From Akebia trifoliata (lineage: Eukaryota; Streptophyta; Magnoliopsida; Ranunculales; Lardizabalaceae), in NCBI GenBank assembly GCA_017979445.1, contig CM030709.1, positions 2,976,001 through 3,040,000 of the forward strand: a DNA stretch of 64,000 bases, read 5' to 3'. The notes beneath the pieces are model-generated. The model had not been told where the DNA came from. It saw only the letters and a program-made list of their open reading frames with translations, and did no database searches. The position numbers were made by a program, and so were the translations under genes. Below are positions 1 through 12,278 of this stretch, one piece after another. Each line of letters opens with the position of its first letter. The first letter of the stretch is position 1.

Positions 1-94
1 TGACTCAAATTATTATCTCAACATTATAAGTTGTTGTTTACAATTATGATTGGGCTAATATAAAATCTTCAACCCATAAATATAGTAAAGAAAT

Positions 95-117
95 GAGAGA
101 GCTTCTATTGGCACCCC
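95..117. repeat. Solo terminal repeat of a Mutator-like MITE family
   Basis: The sequence around GAGCTTCTATTGGCACCCCA matches the terminal repeats of the MITEs at 63142-63839, 45036-45909 and 56991-57109. No matching opposite end was found nearby, so this is a truncated or decayed copy. Confidence 0.5.
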
Positions 118-1272
118 AAAATCTGGACTAAAAAAATACATTTTTTATAACATTTCATCATGATGACACGACAACTATTGGAAGTTTGAGACGATACAAG
201 TAAAGCTAGATGCCACCACATGGTTTGATTTGAGATTTTGCCCATCCATTGAACTAAGAACATAAGTTGGCCTGGCCAACTGTATGGTACAGTGTATAGA
301 ATAAAAGGACCATTCCCAGATCCGATCTCTTCAGTTTCTATTATAAAATCCCTAATAACTGAGAAAAGTAGTTGGTAAAAGAAAATTAAGAAGACCGTGT
401 AAAACTGCAATTGGAGACCTTAAAGGTATTAAATTCATCCTGATAGCTAATAACATTGGTAGTTGATCCAACATTTTCGAACAGCAAGACACATAATGAT
501 TCTATAGAAATATATATATATATATATATATGAAATAGCCATGAACAAAGCCAAGAAAAGAAAAAAAAGATCATGAGGACTATTGATATACAAATTATAC
601 ATTTAACCCTAAAAAAATGATACAGCCAATTGATGCCAGAAACGAACATCTGGGACCAATATCGAAGTGTTACTCTCAGAGCTTGTTTTCACTGCCTTTT
701 TCTCCAATGATACCTGTGTTTGATAATTCAAAAGAAAACCATTTAATAATCAAACTTGTGCTTATGATTGATTTCAAGCCCAAAGATAACATCATTTTCA
801 TATTAAAAAATTTATAAATTAAAAAAGGGATTTGACCCTTTAATTTATTCCCTTCACTAATAATGGTTCCAGAAAACCTGCCTAACTTGAGTGTGAGAGA
901 AAGTGGTATTTGAGTATTTCAAAATTCTAGCTCACAATGGAACTCGAACTGCCAACCTTACATTCATTCCATTAGTGAACACATTGGCACTGAATCCATG
1001 AAAACAAGATTGCAATACAAAGCAAATTTCCAACTGATTTGATTGTTGTGTTATTATGTAATACCTATGCAGTGTTTCTAGGAAGGTCCATGGTGAAATG
1101 CAGGGCCAAATACAATGATGATGCCTATTGCTAACTTCGTGAGATAGTTGAACTTGGAAGTGTCTAGGGATTTTGGCTTCAGAAGAACAGTCAATGAATG
1201 TCAAAACGATTAGGTTTCTAGGCTAATAAGATGCATTTCCGTCTCTTCGATATCCCCGAATGATGAAGAGCT

Positions 1273-1690
1273 TTGGGTATGGGATGGCAGCCAGGGTTAG
1301 CAAATCCTTTTTTCACTCTAGTTTCAAAAGAATCCCATACATTTCCTTCTAAAACAATTTGGGGCCCAAATATGCCTTTGGAAATATTTTTCTTCATTTG
1401 GACAATTTTAAAAAAGAAAAAAGAATTCACGATGGATTATCTCAATCTTTGGGATTTTCAGCCAACTTTTGCTCCCTATGTAAGGCTAATAGGGAATATG
1501 TTAATCATCTTCTTAATTGCTTGTTTGGTCATGAACATTTGGTCTCACCTTTTATCCCTCTTTAAAATTTGTGCTTTCCGAGATTCGGCTCTTCTTTCTT
1601 TAGAGGGTTGGCAGAGGTTTGGTTTCTCTCTTTTTTTTTCGCTTCAAAAAGGATTGTGTTATGTAACCTCCTTTGCAGTGTGTTTGGGCA
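1273..1690 (+). mobile_element. L1-type LINE remnant (RT zinc-binding region)
   Basis: One frame reads CSLCKANREYVNHLLNC, the C-x2-C...H-x-C pattern of the zinc-binding domain found at the C-terminus of plant non-LTR reverse transcriptases (zf-RVT). The surrounding reading is broken over several frames, so the element is dead. The rest of the reverse transcriptase is not visible. Confidence 0.55.
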
Positions 1691-2003
1691 TTTGAGGGTA
1701 TTTTTTTTCTTTTTGTAGTGGGCTGGTCAACTCAACCCCCAATATTTTATCACAATGAAATTTACTATTACTTGTCGAGGGAAAAAAAATACACATATGA
1801 GCATTCATTTGTTCTCATACAAAAATGAATAGGTGCATGTAAGCATATAAGAAAGCAAGCTCATAGTGACCTACAATGCACCATCTACTAGTATGATGAT
1901 TAACACAAAAGTGCTAGTTTATGGGCCAACCATTATGAAGTAGCTCAAACATGATATTCTGGTCGAAGAGAAGAATTTGATGAAATTCAACACAACATAA
2001 AAA

Positions 2004-5000
2004 TTATGTAAAGGACTGTGAGATTACCAAGAGAAGATCCTCGTCGGTACCAAAAGATTTACGGGCTTCTTCTAGGCAATCTAAGGAGACCCTATCACAC
2101 TTCCTACAAAAGTTGCCGATTTAAAGCATTACCACTAGTTAATTTAATATTCAAAATGAAGAATCACAAAAATAATCAATCAATTCCTAAAATTAACATA
2201 AATTTCATCTAGTTCACAAAAGAGGTTGATAAGGACTCAAGCAAGCACTAAAGGAAATTAATGATTATCATTCATGCAATCTGTTCCTATGTCAAAAACT
2301 GATAATGGATGAAACTGACAATCGGACATATTGGCCTTTTTCTGCACCGTCTCAGCTGTATATTTTAGTGATCCTTAAAAAAACACATAGATTGGATGCT
2401 GATCAACCAATTCAGTCAGTTTCTCTGCAATGAGGACCATCAAATCCCAGGTCCCAACTAATCTGGATTTGTACCACATGTATGGCATGTTCTCGTCTTT
2501 CCATCCCATATCCATTTTAAATTCCTATATAGCATCAGAGCTTCCAAGGTTCATCTCTTCGAGACTTACAATCTCACATGGCATTGAACATGTTGTTATT
2601 GACATCAACAAGCTGTACAGACCAAGGGGCCACTACTTTAGATGGAAGCTCCATCTAACAACATGAAGCAAATGGAAAAGGTTGATGAATGTGAAAATAG
2701 ATATTTTACCCAATAGACTATTGATTCTAGTAAACAACTAACAGGCATAAAACTCTTAAGAGGCCCAGTACCTCAGTTACAAGAGTGGGTGGGGTGGGGT
2801 GGGTGGGGGGGAGAGACCTCGCAGAGAACATTTTCTGATTTCCCAAGCAATAAAGAATATACCGAATCTAATACATCAAGAAGAAGGAATGAATATAATA
2901 CCTAGATCTTGCTGGATCTCTTATTTCAAACTCATCTTTATCTGCATCATAGCCGCATATTACAACATAGTGACCTAAAAAAGAAAAACCAAATAGTTAT
3001 TGAATTATAACTTATTTTATCCTCATTAATGAACATAATTCAAAACTGGTAAATTTTAAGATAACATAATCCAAATTTGGAAGAAAACTGCAAGAAAAAC
3101 ACACTTATGATGTGATAACCATAGAAATTAGACGAAAGTGGTTTAACAAACCAAACCAACATTACGACAGTCTTTTTCACCTTCTCTCTTTTTCTCCATT
3201 CATGTTGATCATAAAAATAATTTTGTGTTGCTCTAAAGAAAGCCTTTAAAGGACCAAACCATAACCACCAACCTATGTGTGCAATTAAACACTCCCCTTA
3301 ACCTTGCACCTTTAGCATAATGATTATTCTTCATCTCGAATGATTTACATGTTTGCCTCTCTTTTGGAACCACGGATTTGCCAATATTAGATCATATACA
3401 TTTCCTGGACAGAAGACATGGCTCTGGACAGAATTGAATGGAGTAAGAGAATTGGTTTAGCTGATCCCAAATCTTTGGGATAAGGCTTCGATGACAATGA
3501 TGAGATCATATACATGGCAAATATCCGTAACCCCGAAGTCATTTCCTCCATGCATCCTTACTAAATTTGGAGTATAATTAATTTCTAAAAGAGGATTATC
3601 AGCAATATAATCTGAAGAGCCCCTTTTTGATATAGCAAAAGCAGAAAAAACAGGTAATGACATGCATAATAGAGTGAAGCACCAGTTCTCACCAGTGTAA
3701 CCTGAGTTTCCGCCATACAAGCCTGCTACGCAAACATCCTCCAGCCAAAAACGACTACATTTCCACCCAAAAAGAACAATAAAAAAGAGAAAAAAAACAC
3801 GAAAGAGAGAGAGATTAAAAAAGTCTATACCTTAATTTATACTGATCAACCAAAGCTATCGCGATATAATTGCCTGACAATATCAGGATAGAAAGCTCTT
3901 CACCACTGATTGATCTGCCCTGTAGTAAAGGGGAAATTCATCAACCTAGCTAAGAATACTAACAAAAATTATATAGGCATAAGAACATTGAATAATAAAA
4001 TAGATAAAAACCAGATTTTGGGGTGCATGTGAAGAATACCAATTAAAATTTATATAAAGACAAAGTTGATTTTTATAATTATTGCAATTCCAGACCTAGT
4101 AAAAACTGAATGCCTGATCTGTGGTTCATGTCCTATATCATTTAGTAAGAAAAATCTATCATGATCAAATTTGGATATCTATGACACGAAAATTGTCTTA
4201 TTGGCCTTACTTCATGACTAGATCATAAACCAAGCAAAATTGATCCTAACATTGCCACAAGGAATGGATAAGACTAATAACTTGTTCCTGGTACTGAAAA
4301 AGAAACAACTTGTCCTTGACTCAATCTCAACACATTACAAGGACTACCCTGATGATAGCCAAACAGGAAACATATAAACCAAAAAGGTAAAAATTATGAG
4401 AAAGAGAAATTTTGGGTAATATACTTATATACCTTATAATTCATTGGTCATCTATATGTCCCATACTTCATAGGTCATGAGTGATAGCCCTGTGAGATGC
4501 ACTAACAAGGCACCACCTTCAATTTCCTCAACAATATGCCAAAAATTGGTAATCTCCATCTTAAACTGAGGCTGGATGATTTTTTTTTATTACTTCAGTG
4601 ATGAAAAAATTGAGCAAGAAGACTTGGTTTCAGGGATCTAAGTCGAACTCGAGAATGGAAGATTTGTGACAAAATCATGATTCACAATGGTAGGTCATAA
4701 TGAGTCACTCAAAAATCTTCCTGAATCTTGGTTTGGAGTTCGGGTTTATAAACCTTTCAGTCTTTTAAAATTCAATGGCCCTTGTGATTAAAATGGATTA
4801 GTATGCATCTTGTCTATGATTTTGCCATTCAAGTAACGGTACTAGGATAGTTTCTTGTGCATTGTGGAGAACTGGAGATCTTTTCAGTCTAAACGCAGTA
4901 GGCCGCTAAGTTGGTAAATTTTCATTAAATAAGGAGAGACACGGTCGATTTGCAGATAATAAGTTCAGAAATAAACCAAGGGTTCCATGTGAAGCAAGTG

Positions 5001-8000
5001 TTTTTTGATGGGTTACATGTGAAGCAAATGTTGCTAGAATGTCTTGACATTTATTTGAAAGTATTTCGAAGTCAACTTGAAAACAAGGCACTGACATTTT
5101 TAAAACGCAATGTGTGTGGACATAAAGTCTTATCCCAAAGATTTGGAGTCAGTTAAAAGAATAATATCCCTTCATTAAACTTTGTCTAGAGCCACGTCTT
5201 CTACTATTGAAAGTGGATTCACAGATGTTTTCACTATCACCATCCACGTTCTTTTGGGTCTTCACGTCGCTCTTTTAAGACCTTCAACTTAAATATTTTT
5301 ATTTCTCATTTATACAACAATTTTTTAGTCTTAAAATGTTATTGAATGGCTTAGTTAGCCAAGACAATCCAAAATATCCCATGCATTTCTATATTTCTAT
5401 TGGAATACTATCCGGTCCCGAGGCCCTACCTGTGTTTCATGTTTTATTGAGTTGTTTTCATTTCTGAAGTTTCAACAGAGTACTAACATAAAAATATATT
5501 CTAAGGAAACTAATTTATTAATCTAAAAAATTTCGTACTCAGGACATATTATGACAAACAGGGGTGGAGCCAGGATTTTGCCTGTGTTGGGGCAACCAAG
5601 AGTAGAAATTTTTTGTGGCAACAACTAAGTGTGAAAAAAATAGTTGTGGGGGCAACTAAGATTGGAAAAAAAATTGTGGGGGCAATAGTGGCAGATTTTT
5701 TTTATCCGCCGCTAAAATCTGTTGCAATATCTCACTAATTTATAGACTTTGAAAATTCTTGTGGGGGCAAGTGCCCCCACTCTAAATCCGCCGCTGATGA
5801 CAAACAGCGAACCCATTCAGACTTCTACTTCAATGTCCCAAGTTATGAAGGGATTTCACTGCAAGGACACGCTGAATAGGACTAAATTCAGATAAAAGGA
5901 AACATCATATGCAAAAATATTGCAGAGCATTAGGCCCTAAACATTCAGACATATGCACATTCAAGTCATCTAGATGAACTAAATGTACCTGTATGTTAAT
6001 TCCAGCTTCTCGGGCTTTTTGAAATAATCTATCAACTCGCACCAGATCATTTGGCAACTGTTCCTGCATGATTTCAAAGCCAATTTCTAAAACTTATCAA
6101 TTGATCGGCAGTACAGATAAGTACTAACATCAGATATATTAACCGGAAAAAAAAAAGTATAATAAAATTGCAACAAAAGTATAATGAGTAAATGTATAAA
6201 AAGTCAAAGCAATCCACATTCCTTGACTGAAGATATGGTCAAGGTAGAATCCAATGGGAAAAAAAAAATCAGACAGCCAACCCCAATATTTGAGATGAGG
6301 CAAAATGACAAAGATGACTTATGGTTATCTCTTTTCAGCGAAAGGAAGGAACGGACAGCTGGAGGATGCCAGAATGAGAGCGGATAAGATATTGGATTCA
6401 ATGTCATGTCGTAAATTCTCTCAATTATATATGCTTAGCTATATGAACATATTATTAACTGGACACCAATACCATGCATATAACAATTGTTAAAAATCGG
6501 CAACTTAGTGTAATTTCCAAGTGCACTAACAAATAACATGTTTTCTACAGACCTGGGTTCAATACCCACCTTCATCTCTTGCCTATCCAAAAAAAAAAAA
6601 AAGAAGAAGAAGAAGCTTCAGGCATATTCAAGCCACACTCCCCATAAGACCAGTCTGTAACTTTTTCCTCACCTGGACCTCTATTATAAATTGATGAACC
6701 ATGAACATTCAACTTTACAGAATTTTCCAGCAGTGCACATGAAAGGTCGTAAATTTGAGTGAAGAGTGAAGACCAAGTAACCACTTTCCAATCTCTTAAG
6801 AATGTTAAACAGCAAATGCAACTAATTCCCTTCGTTGTAATAGACAAATGAGATACCAGTACCTTAAGTAATGGGAATATGAGTCCTAAACTCACAGAAC
6901 CAAAATGATGTACAAGGTAATTGATAATTTTAAAAAGAGGCCAATTTTGCAAACAATCTAAAAATGATAAATGCAGGAATCTAGTGATTGGCTTCAATTA
7001 AATCTGAACTTGGGAGAGCAAAGAAGGAAAATAAACAAAATCTGTCCCTTAAGACACAGTGAACTCACCTTATAAAAGGTTTCCATAGAAAAATCTGGAT
7101 TTGCTCCTAAAGTTACAGTGAAGAAGGAAAAACTGACAGAAAACTTCTGTAACAGATATGCTAGATCAACAGTCCAAATGCTGTAGAACAAGGAAGCACG
7201 TCAGTCAGTCAACCATAGTTCAGTGAAAATAGCGATTAGCAAAATTAATATATAGCCTGCGCAGTACTGGGAATGATACTAAAACCATTACATATCAATA
7301 TCAACATCAACAGTGATTCCAACTTAACTAACAATATAACAAAGTTTATATGAGTATGTACTCATATCAAGATTAATACATAAGCTTACTAATCAAACAA
7401 CATAGTTAATACATGTAGCGGATATAAGGATGCAGTGATGAACGAGTTGAAAAGCAAGGCAAAAAAAAAAAAACATATTCGAGAGAATTTCGGAGTAGGA
7501 CATTTGTAAATAAATGTTAGATAGTCCCAATGAGATGGTTTATCATATTATATACTCTTCCAACTTAAGTAAATAATTTAAAATAGAAGATCCTAGGATA
7601 CACATACGATGGCCATATAGATTCCACACAAGCAATACAACCCAAGTTCAAGAGAACAACTAATACATAGAAGAATTTCCTTGGAGAAAATATAAATGAA
7701 TAAGATTATGTCTCCATAAAGAAATGAATGTGAAAATAAATAATAATAATAATAACCATATCTCTGGCAGGCGAAGTCTTGTATTTTAAGATCTTCTCTA
7801 ATAGGTAAATTTTGAACATATTCTAGAACTCGTGCAACTCAACAGAACATCTATAACATGTCTAAGAATTTAAAACAGAAATAATCAAATCCTTTGATCA
7901 AATAATAACAAAACTAAGAAAGGAATTGAACTTCTTATCGTCCAACTTGCAAATTACCTCGTTGTGCTGCAAATCTTCCCCAAGGCATGAATATCACAAT

Positions 8001-8337
8001 GGTCAATACCAAGGGTTCTCAAAATCATCAAAACACATGCAAGACCGCAATCCCAAGAACAGAGCTGGCCAATATGTGGGACCTAGCACCATCAAAGCAT
8101 ATTGAAAATAGATCACCTTACGATTAAAATCTTAACGTCCAAGCAGATATTAAACAATATATAACGGTAGATTTGGGCCAAACTCACTTCAACAAAGTAT
8201 GAGCGAGGCAGAACGTCATCTTGTATTTTACTAGTATCTAATGACTGCCTAATTGGGTAGACTCCAACATCTGTTCCCCTGCTATTTTCTTCTTCAGCTT
8301 TGAGAAACTTGTTAACGATAATATATAAAGGCCACAT
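2004..8337 (-). CDS. GC1: Guanylyl cyclase 1-type protein (Guanylate_cyc_2 family), eight coding exons
   Basis: Exons assembled on the minus strand: 8337-8188, 8082-7958, 7180-7069, 6063-5989, 3919-3831, 3754-3693, 2974-2902 and 2103-2004. Every junction is GT..AG and the phases close into a protein of 261 residues, against about 270 in Arabidopsis GC1, whose start MWPLY is shared. Conserved blocks include CSWDCGLACVLMILRTLG (residues 58-75), WTVDLAYLLQKF in exon 3 and GHYVVICGYD followed by FEIRDPA (205-226). The family is reported to make cGMP in plants. The fold family also resembles C39 papain-like peptidases: Gln56, Cys62, His206 and Asp224 line up with that catalytic pattern (inference). 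The last exon is uncertain: either it reads through 2028 to a TAA at 2004, adding seven residues, or it is spliced there to an exon I could not find. Introns carry several transposon fragments. Confidence 0.9.
2788..2816 (+). repeat. G-rich tract in a guanylyl cyclase gene intron
   Basis: A run of GGGT/GGGGT repeats followed by seven G residues lies between exons 7 and 8 of the minus-strand gene. It has at least four G3+ tracts with 1-nt spacers and so fits a G-quadruplex pattern on the plus (non-template) strand. Confidence 0.6.
3400..3512 (+). mobile_element. RTE-type LINE / Au-like SINE 3' end
   Basis: The text GACAGAATTGAATGG followed by CCCAAATCTTTGGGATAAGG and a short GATGA-type tail is the familiar 3' end of plant RTE LINEs and the SINEs that borrow it. 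It sits in an intron of the guanylyl cyclase gene, antisense to it. Confidence 0.6.
5108..5340 (-). mobile_element. RTE-type LINE remnant, antisense
   Basis: The complement contains the CCAAATCTTTGGGATAAG tail seen at 3460-3485. The adjoining 200 bp resembles the segment at 58496-58620 (both carry a TCTTTTAAGACCTT-like block). It lies in the 2.1-kb intron between exons 4 and 5 of the guanylyl cyclase gene. Confidence 0.55.
5559..5796. mobile_element. hAT-type MITE, 238 bp, with 8-bp duplication
   Basis: The ends read CAGGGGTGGAGCCAGGAT and, inverted, CAGCGGCGGAT. The element is flanked by ATGACAAA at 5551-5558 and 5797-5804, a perfect 8-bp target duplication typical of hAT elements. The body carries repeated GGGGGCAA motifs. 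A related piece lies at 55622-55782 and relatives lie at 25239-26416. It is inside a guanylyl cyclase gene intron. Confidence 0.85.
6487..6605 (+). mobile_element. tRNA-derived SINE-like element
   Basis: An A-box-like GGCAACTTAGTG is followed about 70 bp later by a B-box-like GGGTTCAATACCC and then a poly(A) run ending in AAG repeats. This layout fits a short tRNA-derived SINE in the intron between exons 3 and 4 of the guanylyl cyclase gene. No clean target duplication was found. Confidence 0.5.
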
Positions 8338-8935
8338 TAATGAACACTTTAATCGAAATAGATCGAACTCATGCAGAAATGCAACCTGAGAGCAGTAATA
8401 ATTGCAATTAGGCTCATCTTAGACTGTTCTCTCCATGAAATTCATTCTAGTGTTACTTGCAACAGTTTCAGTATCGTGAATTAGACCCAAAAAAGCTATC
8501 ATCCATAGTTTTTGAGATTTAAATTATAATTTAGCATTTAAATGTCAGAAATAATTTTGAGTGAGTGAATGAGTACTCAATTCTTACAAACTGGAAGCTG
8601 AGATCATCCGAAACCAGAATGAATTTAACTTCTTGGATCAAACTATTGCTATTAAAGATTAGGTCAATAAAAATTTACGCATTAACTACTCGGATGAGCG
8701 AAGCCATTGCTAATAAAGATAAATCGAGAACTCGATTTAAGGAATCTGGACTGGATTGGAAAAATAATATTTCGTATCGATCAAATATTTCCTAATTCAA
8801 ACTTCATTTTTGATCGAAATAAATTTAGACGTAAAAAATAATTCTAGGGTTTCTATCTATAATTCATCACTATTATCAGATATATAGATCATAAAGAGAA
8901 AGAAAGAAAGAAAGAAAGAAAACTAGGGACGTACC
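8338..8935 (-). promoter_or_regulatory. Intron-containing 5' leader of the guanylyl cyclase gene
   Basis: Upstream of the ATG at 8337 the minus strand shows a leader exon of 8385-8338 preceded by a TGCTCTCAG acceptor. A good donor (AAAG/GTACGT) lies at 8934, so a 549-bp intron probably splits the leader. An (AAAG)n microsatellite at about 8895-8921 is in this intron. This is read from splice signals only. Confidence 0.55.
8349..8372 (-). CDS. Upstream ORF of seven codons in the guanylyl cyclase leader
   Basis: In the inferred leader exon an ATG at 8372 opens MSSIYFD and stops at TAA 8349-8351, 11 nt before the main ATG. If the leader is spliced as proposed, every mature mRNA carries it. It is short and may modulate translation; there is no evidence that the peptide itself matters. 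Confidence 0.45.
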   Translation of the reverse strand: MSSIYFD

Positions 8936-9372
8936 TTTGGTTTAGACTGCAAAGGAAGAGACGCTTGTCCGAATCCCCACTCGCGCGTTTGGGCGTTTTC
9001 TTTCCTATTCGTCCACTTAGTTTCTCATACGTGTGTGTCGCACAGTTGACGGTTTTATGTTATTTCAGCAGTATTTCTAACGGCTGAACTCACGTTTCAC
9101 GCATCTTTCCGTTAAAGTCAAGGCACCACACAGAATTATGCAACTCGTGAAAGTTCAGAACAAAGAGGAATGTTGGCATCAAATTCATGATTTGCCCCTC
9201 TATATTTTCGTAAATATCTCACATACCTCTTTTTAATTTTTGAATTGATGACATGATCCCTTGACCTTAGTCTTTTATTATAAATTAATAAAAGTGACAT
9301 CAATGCCCTTGCTACCACCATCGTCCTTATTAGTAACAGTTTGATATCATGGGGCCTTTTTTTTTTGTTGGG

Positions 9373-9785
9373 GTGATTTGGACACTCCCCCCATTTTTGA
9401 TCAATATTAGAGATACCCCTCCTATATTTTTAACGTGCCCTCCTTGACTTAGGTCTTGTGTGAGAAATTAATATAAACTAAATTAAATACCCTTGTTTGC
9501 AATCACTATTTAAAACCCCCAGAAAATTGATCATCTTCGATCTTAGAGTAAGGTTTTCTATCTATGTTTTCAAACTGAAGATTCATCTGTTTCAACCTTC
9601 AAACCACAAACAAGGTAGGGTTTTCAAAATACCAAAGGTTTTAGATAATCCTTTGAGACAAGGGCATTTTGGTCAGTTTAGATTAGTTTCTCCATAAAAC
9701 CTAGGTCAAGAGGGGCATGTCATCAATTTGAAAATATAAGGAGTCATCTCTGATATTGATTGAAATGTGGAGGGAGTATGTTGTA
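9373..9785. mobile_element. Inverted-repeat (MITE-like) element
   Basis: The left side reads ACTCCCCCCATTTTTGATCA...TAGAGATACCCCTCC...TTGACTTAGGTC. The right side carries the inverse: ACCTAGGTCAAGAGGGGCAT...GAAAATATAAGGAG...GATATTGATTGAAATG. The arms are about 90 bp and diverged. Similar 'CCCC..ATTTTCAAACTGATGACA' blocks recur at about 9180-9290, 31140-31210, 50640-50720 and 61620-61690, so this is a local repeat family. Confidence 0.55.
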
Positions 9786-11238
9786 ATGTAAAGATGATTA
9801 GTATATGCTCCTTCACAACCATTTTTGTTTGTTTTTTTTTTCTTTGGTATATAAATAACAAACATTTAAATAGCTTAAAACCAATTATTTTATACTAAAA
9901 GATATAAATTTCAATTGATTTGATCCAATTTTCATAAACTCAATGAATGTTTTCGAAATTTTAGGCAAGTCAATGTTATCAATGGATCGATGACCGCATT
10001 GATCATCTTGTTCGATTGCCTCCAAGCCTCCCATGGCTTCAGAATTCACCTAAGACTAAGAAAACATGAGTGAGTCATCCTATTCTCAATGGAAACCAAG
10101 TGAGGTGATCAATGTGATTGATCGTCACACAATGAGAATGATTCGAGCAATTGTTTGCTCACAGCCCAACATCGATTTGACATGTGACATTGATGATGTA
10201 AGTAATACAAGATAAATTTTCTCTCTCCTGTTCTAAAATCCATTGTCCAAAAATCTTAATTTTTAGATTTCAAATCTTAAAAACTATCATGGGATCCACA
10301 TGGAGTGTCATATTGGCAATTGAACGTTACAATCTTCCAGAGTTCATTCAAAAACTCATAGTAAAAAGAAAAAAAAAAAGTTTTCCAAGCCTGATCAAAG
10401 GTGTTGAAAATGGACGACTACCGAGCACCTAAATTTAAAATTAAAATTGAACGGTGAACGATGAAAACTAACCTTTTTTTTTTTCTTTAAAGTCATAGAA
10501 TTTCATCCTCTAGGACAATGTGGTATTGGATCGTGTTTTTGAACACCACATGATGATCTAATCAAGAAATCCTGTTTTTCCACTGTCAGTAGGAGAGAGA
10601 AAGGTTACTCTCTTACTACTTATGTCATTAGCACCACATGTCAAAACAGTGTTGGATTGTGAGCAAACAGTCACTCGTACTGATTTTAACAAGCCAAATT
10701 GTATGTGAGAGGGGAAAACAAAAAAACGGTATGTTCTTTTAAAAGAATAGTCTGTTTTTAAGTGAATGAGCACAAATGTACAAACTTGTATTTACTTTGA
10801 AAAAAGATTTTTTTTTTTTTTTCATTGTTGAATTTTAATTTCAAGTTGAAAATTTTCTCAAATAATTACGGAAGTTTTCAAAAACACTGAAAGTGTTACT
10901 TGTGTCGACATAGCTAAGTATTGTTAATAAATCATTTTCAAAATGTCAATACAGTTAACTTTTTTTGGAATAAACAAAAATATTAGTAACAATTTGAAAA
11001 ATTCCCCTTTCAAGTTTGGGAGCTATGCGGAAGTTCTCATTTGTCAAAACCTTGGATCAAATGCAAAAGAATATATATATTCTTTGTATATGAGTTTTTG
11101 GATCAAAATCAGAGGGAGGTGGTGTTGGATTGCTAATGTAGCAATCCATTTGAGCAAAGCGACCCATCTTAAAATATTACTTATGTTAGTAAAGGAAAGT
11201 CTTCCACACAAAACACAATGGTAAATCCATTCTCTATG

Positions 11239-11267
11239 CTTGGGGAGGGGGAGGGGGAGGGGGTAAA
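11239..11267 (+). repeat. G-quadruplex-type tract
   Basis: The plus strand reads GGGG followed by repeated AGGGGG units: four tracts of four or five G separated by single A residues. This is a near-ideal intramolecular G-quadruplex motif in an otherwise AT-rich spacer. Confidence 0.75.
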
Positions 11268-12278
11268 CACCTCATTTTTGTATTTGCCTAATCGGCAATT
11301 CATCATTCTTGTGAATTTTTAATAATAAGCACAAAGAATTCGAAAGTTTGAGAGTCACTTTCCCAATTTTTTTGTTTTCAATCCTTTATCTCTCTCACTC
11401 ATTACGACTCAATGTAAAAAATTACGCACACTTAAGATCGTCGCACCTTATACTAGATTTAGCAAGTACGCATGCTTATGACCACTATATATTTTGATAA
11501 TCTAAAGATCTTGCGACGCTAGAAAAATATGACCTCGAGACTTAGAAATAATCACGTTGAGGTTGAAATAAACCTTATGCTAAATTCAAAAAAAAAATGA
11601 CAAAATAATGAAAATACACCTCGTGGGCCCCACACCTTTGAAGAATCTCAAAAGTACTTTTGTTACCCTTAAAATATGATTTCAAATCTAACGAAATCAA
11701 AATTGGTGAAAAATGAGAAGTTTACGAAAAATCGTAAAAAAAATATCAAAAATACCTTTTGACGACAACTTGTAGAAACCTTGATTTCTAGGAAAACATC
11801 ATCAAAAATAAATTTTTCGACAAATCTATGCATATTGAGAAATCTTAAAAACTCACACTTAGGAAAATTAAAAAATTTAAGCTCTAATTGAACAAGTAAA
11901 ACTTTGATTAACCAATCAAATCAATCAAATCAATAAAAATTTCAACTTTAATTAAATATTAAATTTTGTAACCTTGACTAACCAACTAATATTCTAAATT
12001 AATCTTAAAATTGAACCTTAATATTAAAATGTAACCTTAAATCGACCAATTGAATCAAACATTAAAATTGGAACCTCAATCGATCGGCCAAATTGAACAT
12101 AACAATTAAAATGATCGTCCAATCAATTTGAGAATTAAAACTCATCATTTGACCAATCATGGAGGACTATCTTATAAGAAATGTGGAGGAGAGAAGATTG
12201 AAAAGAGGATTTTTTTTTTTTTTTTTAAATCCAACGTCCTTGGGAGAGGAAATCAAAAAGAAAACTATAGAAAGTAAG

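Larger units (their letters stand above)
1..2003. other. Gene-free flank downstream of the guanylyl cyclase gene
   Basis: No host coding exon could be supported here. The stretch holds the 3' flank of the minus-strand guanylyl cyclase gene, a (TA)n microsatellite near 509-531, one isolated MITE terminal repeat near 95-117 and an L1-type LINE remnant near 1273-1690. Open frames in it show no recognisable domain apart from the LINE zinc-binding segment. Confidence 0.6.

Noticed and set aside
1273..1695. 140-residue open frame as a host gene
   Set aside because: A neighbouring frame carries a reverse-transcriptase zinc-binding motif, so this is a LINE remnant with no other domain.
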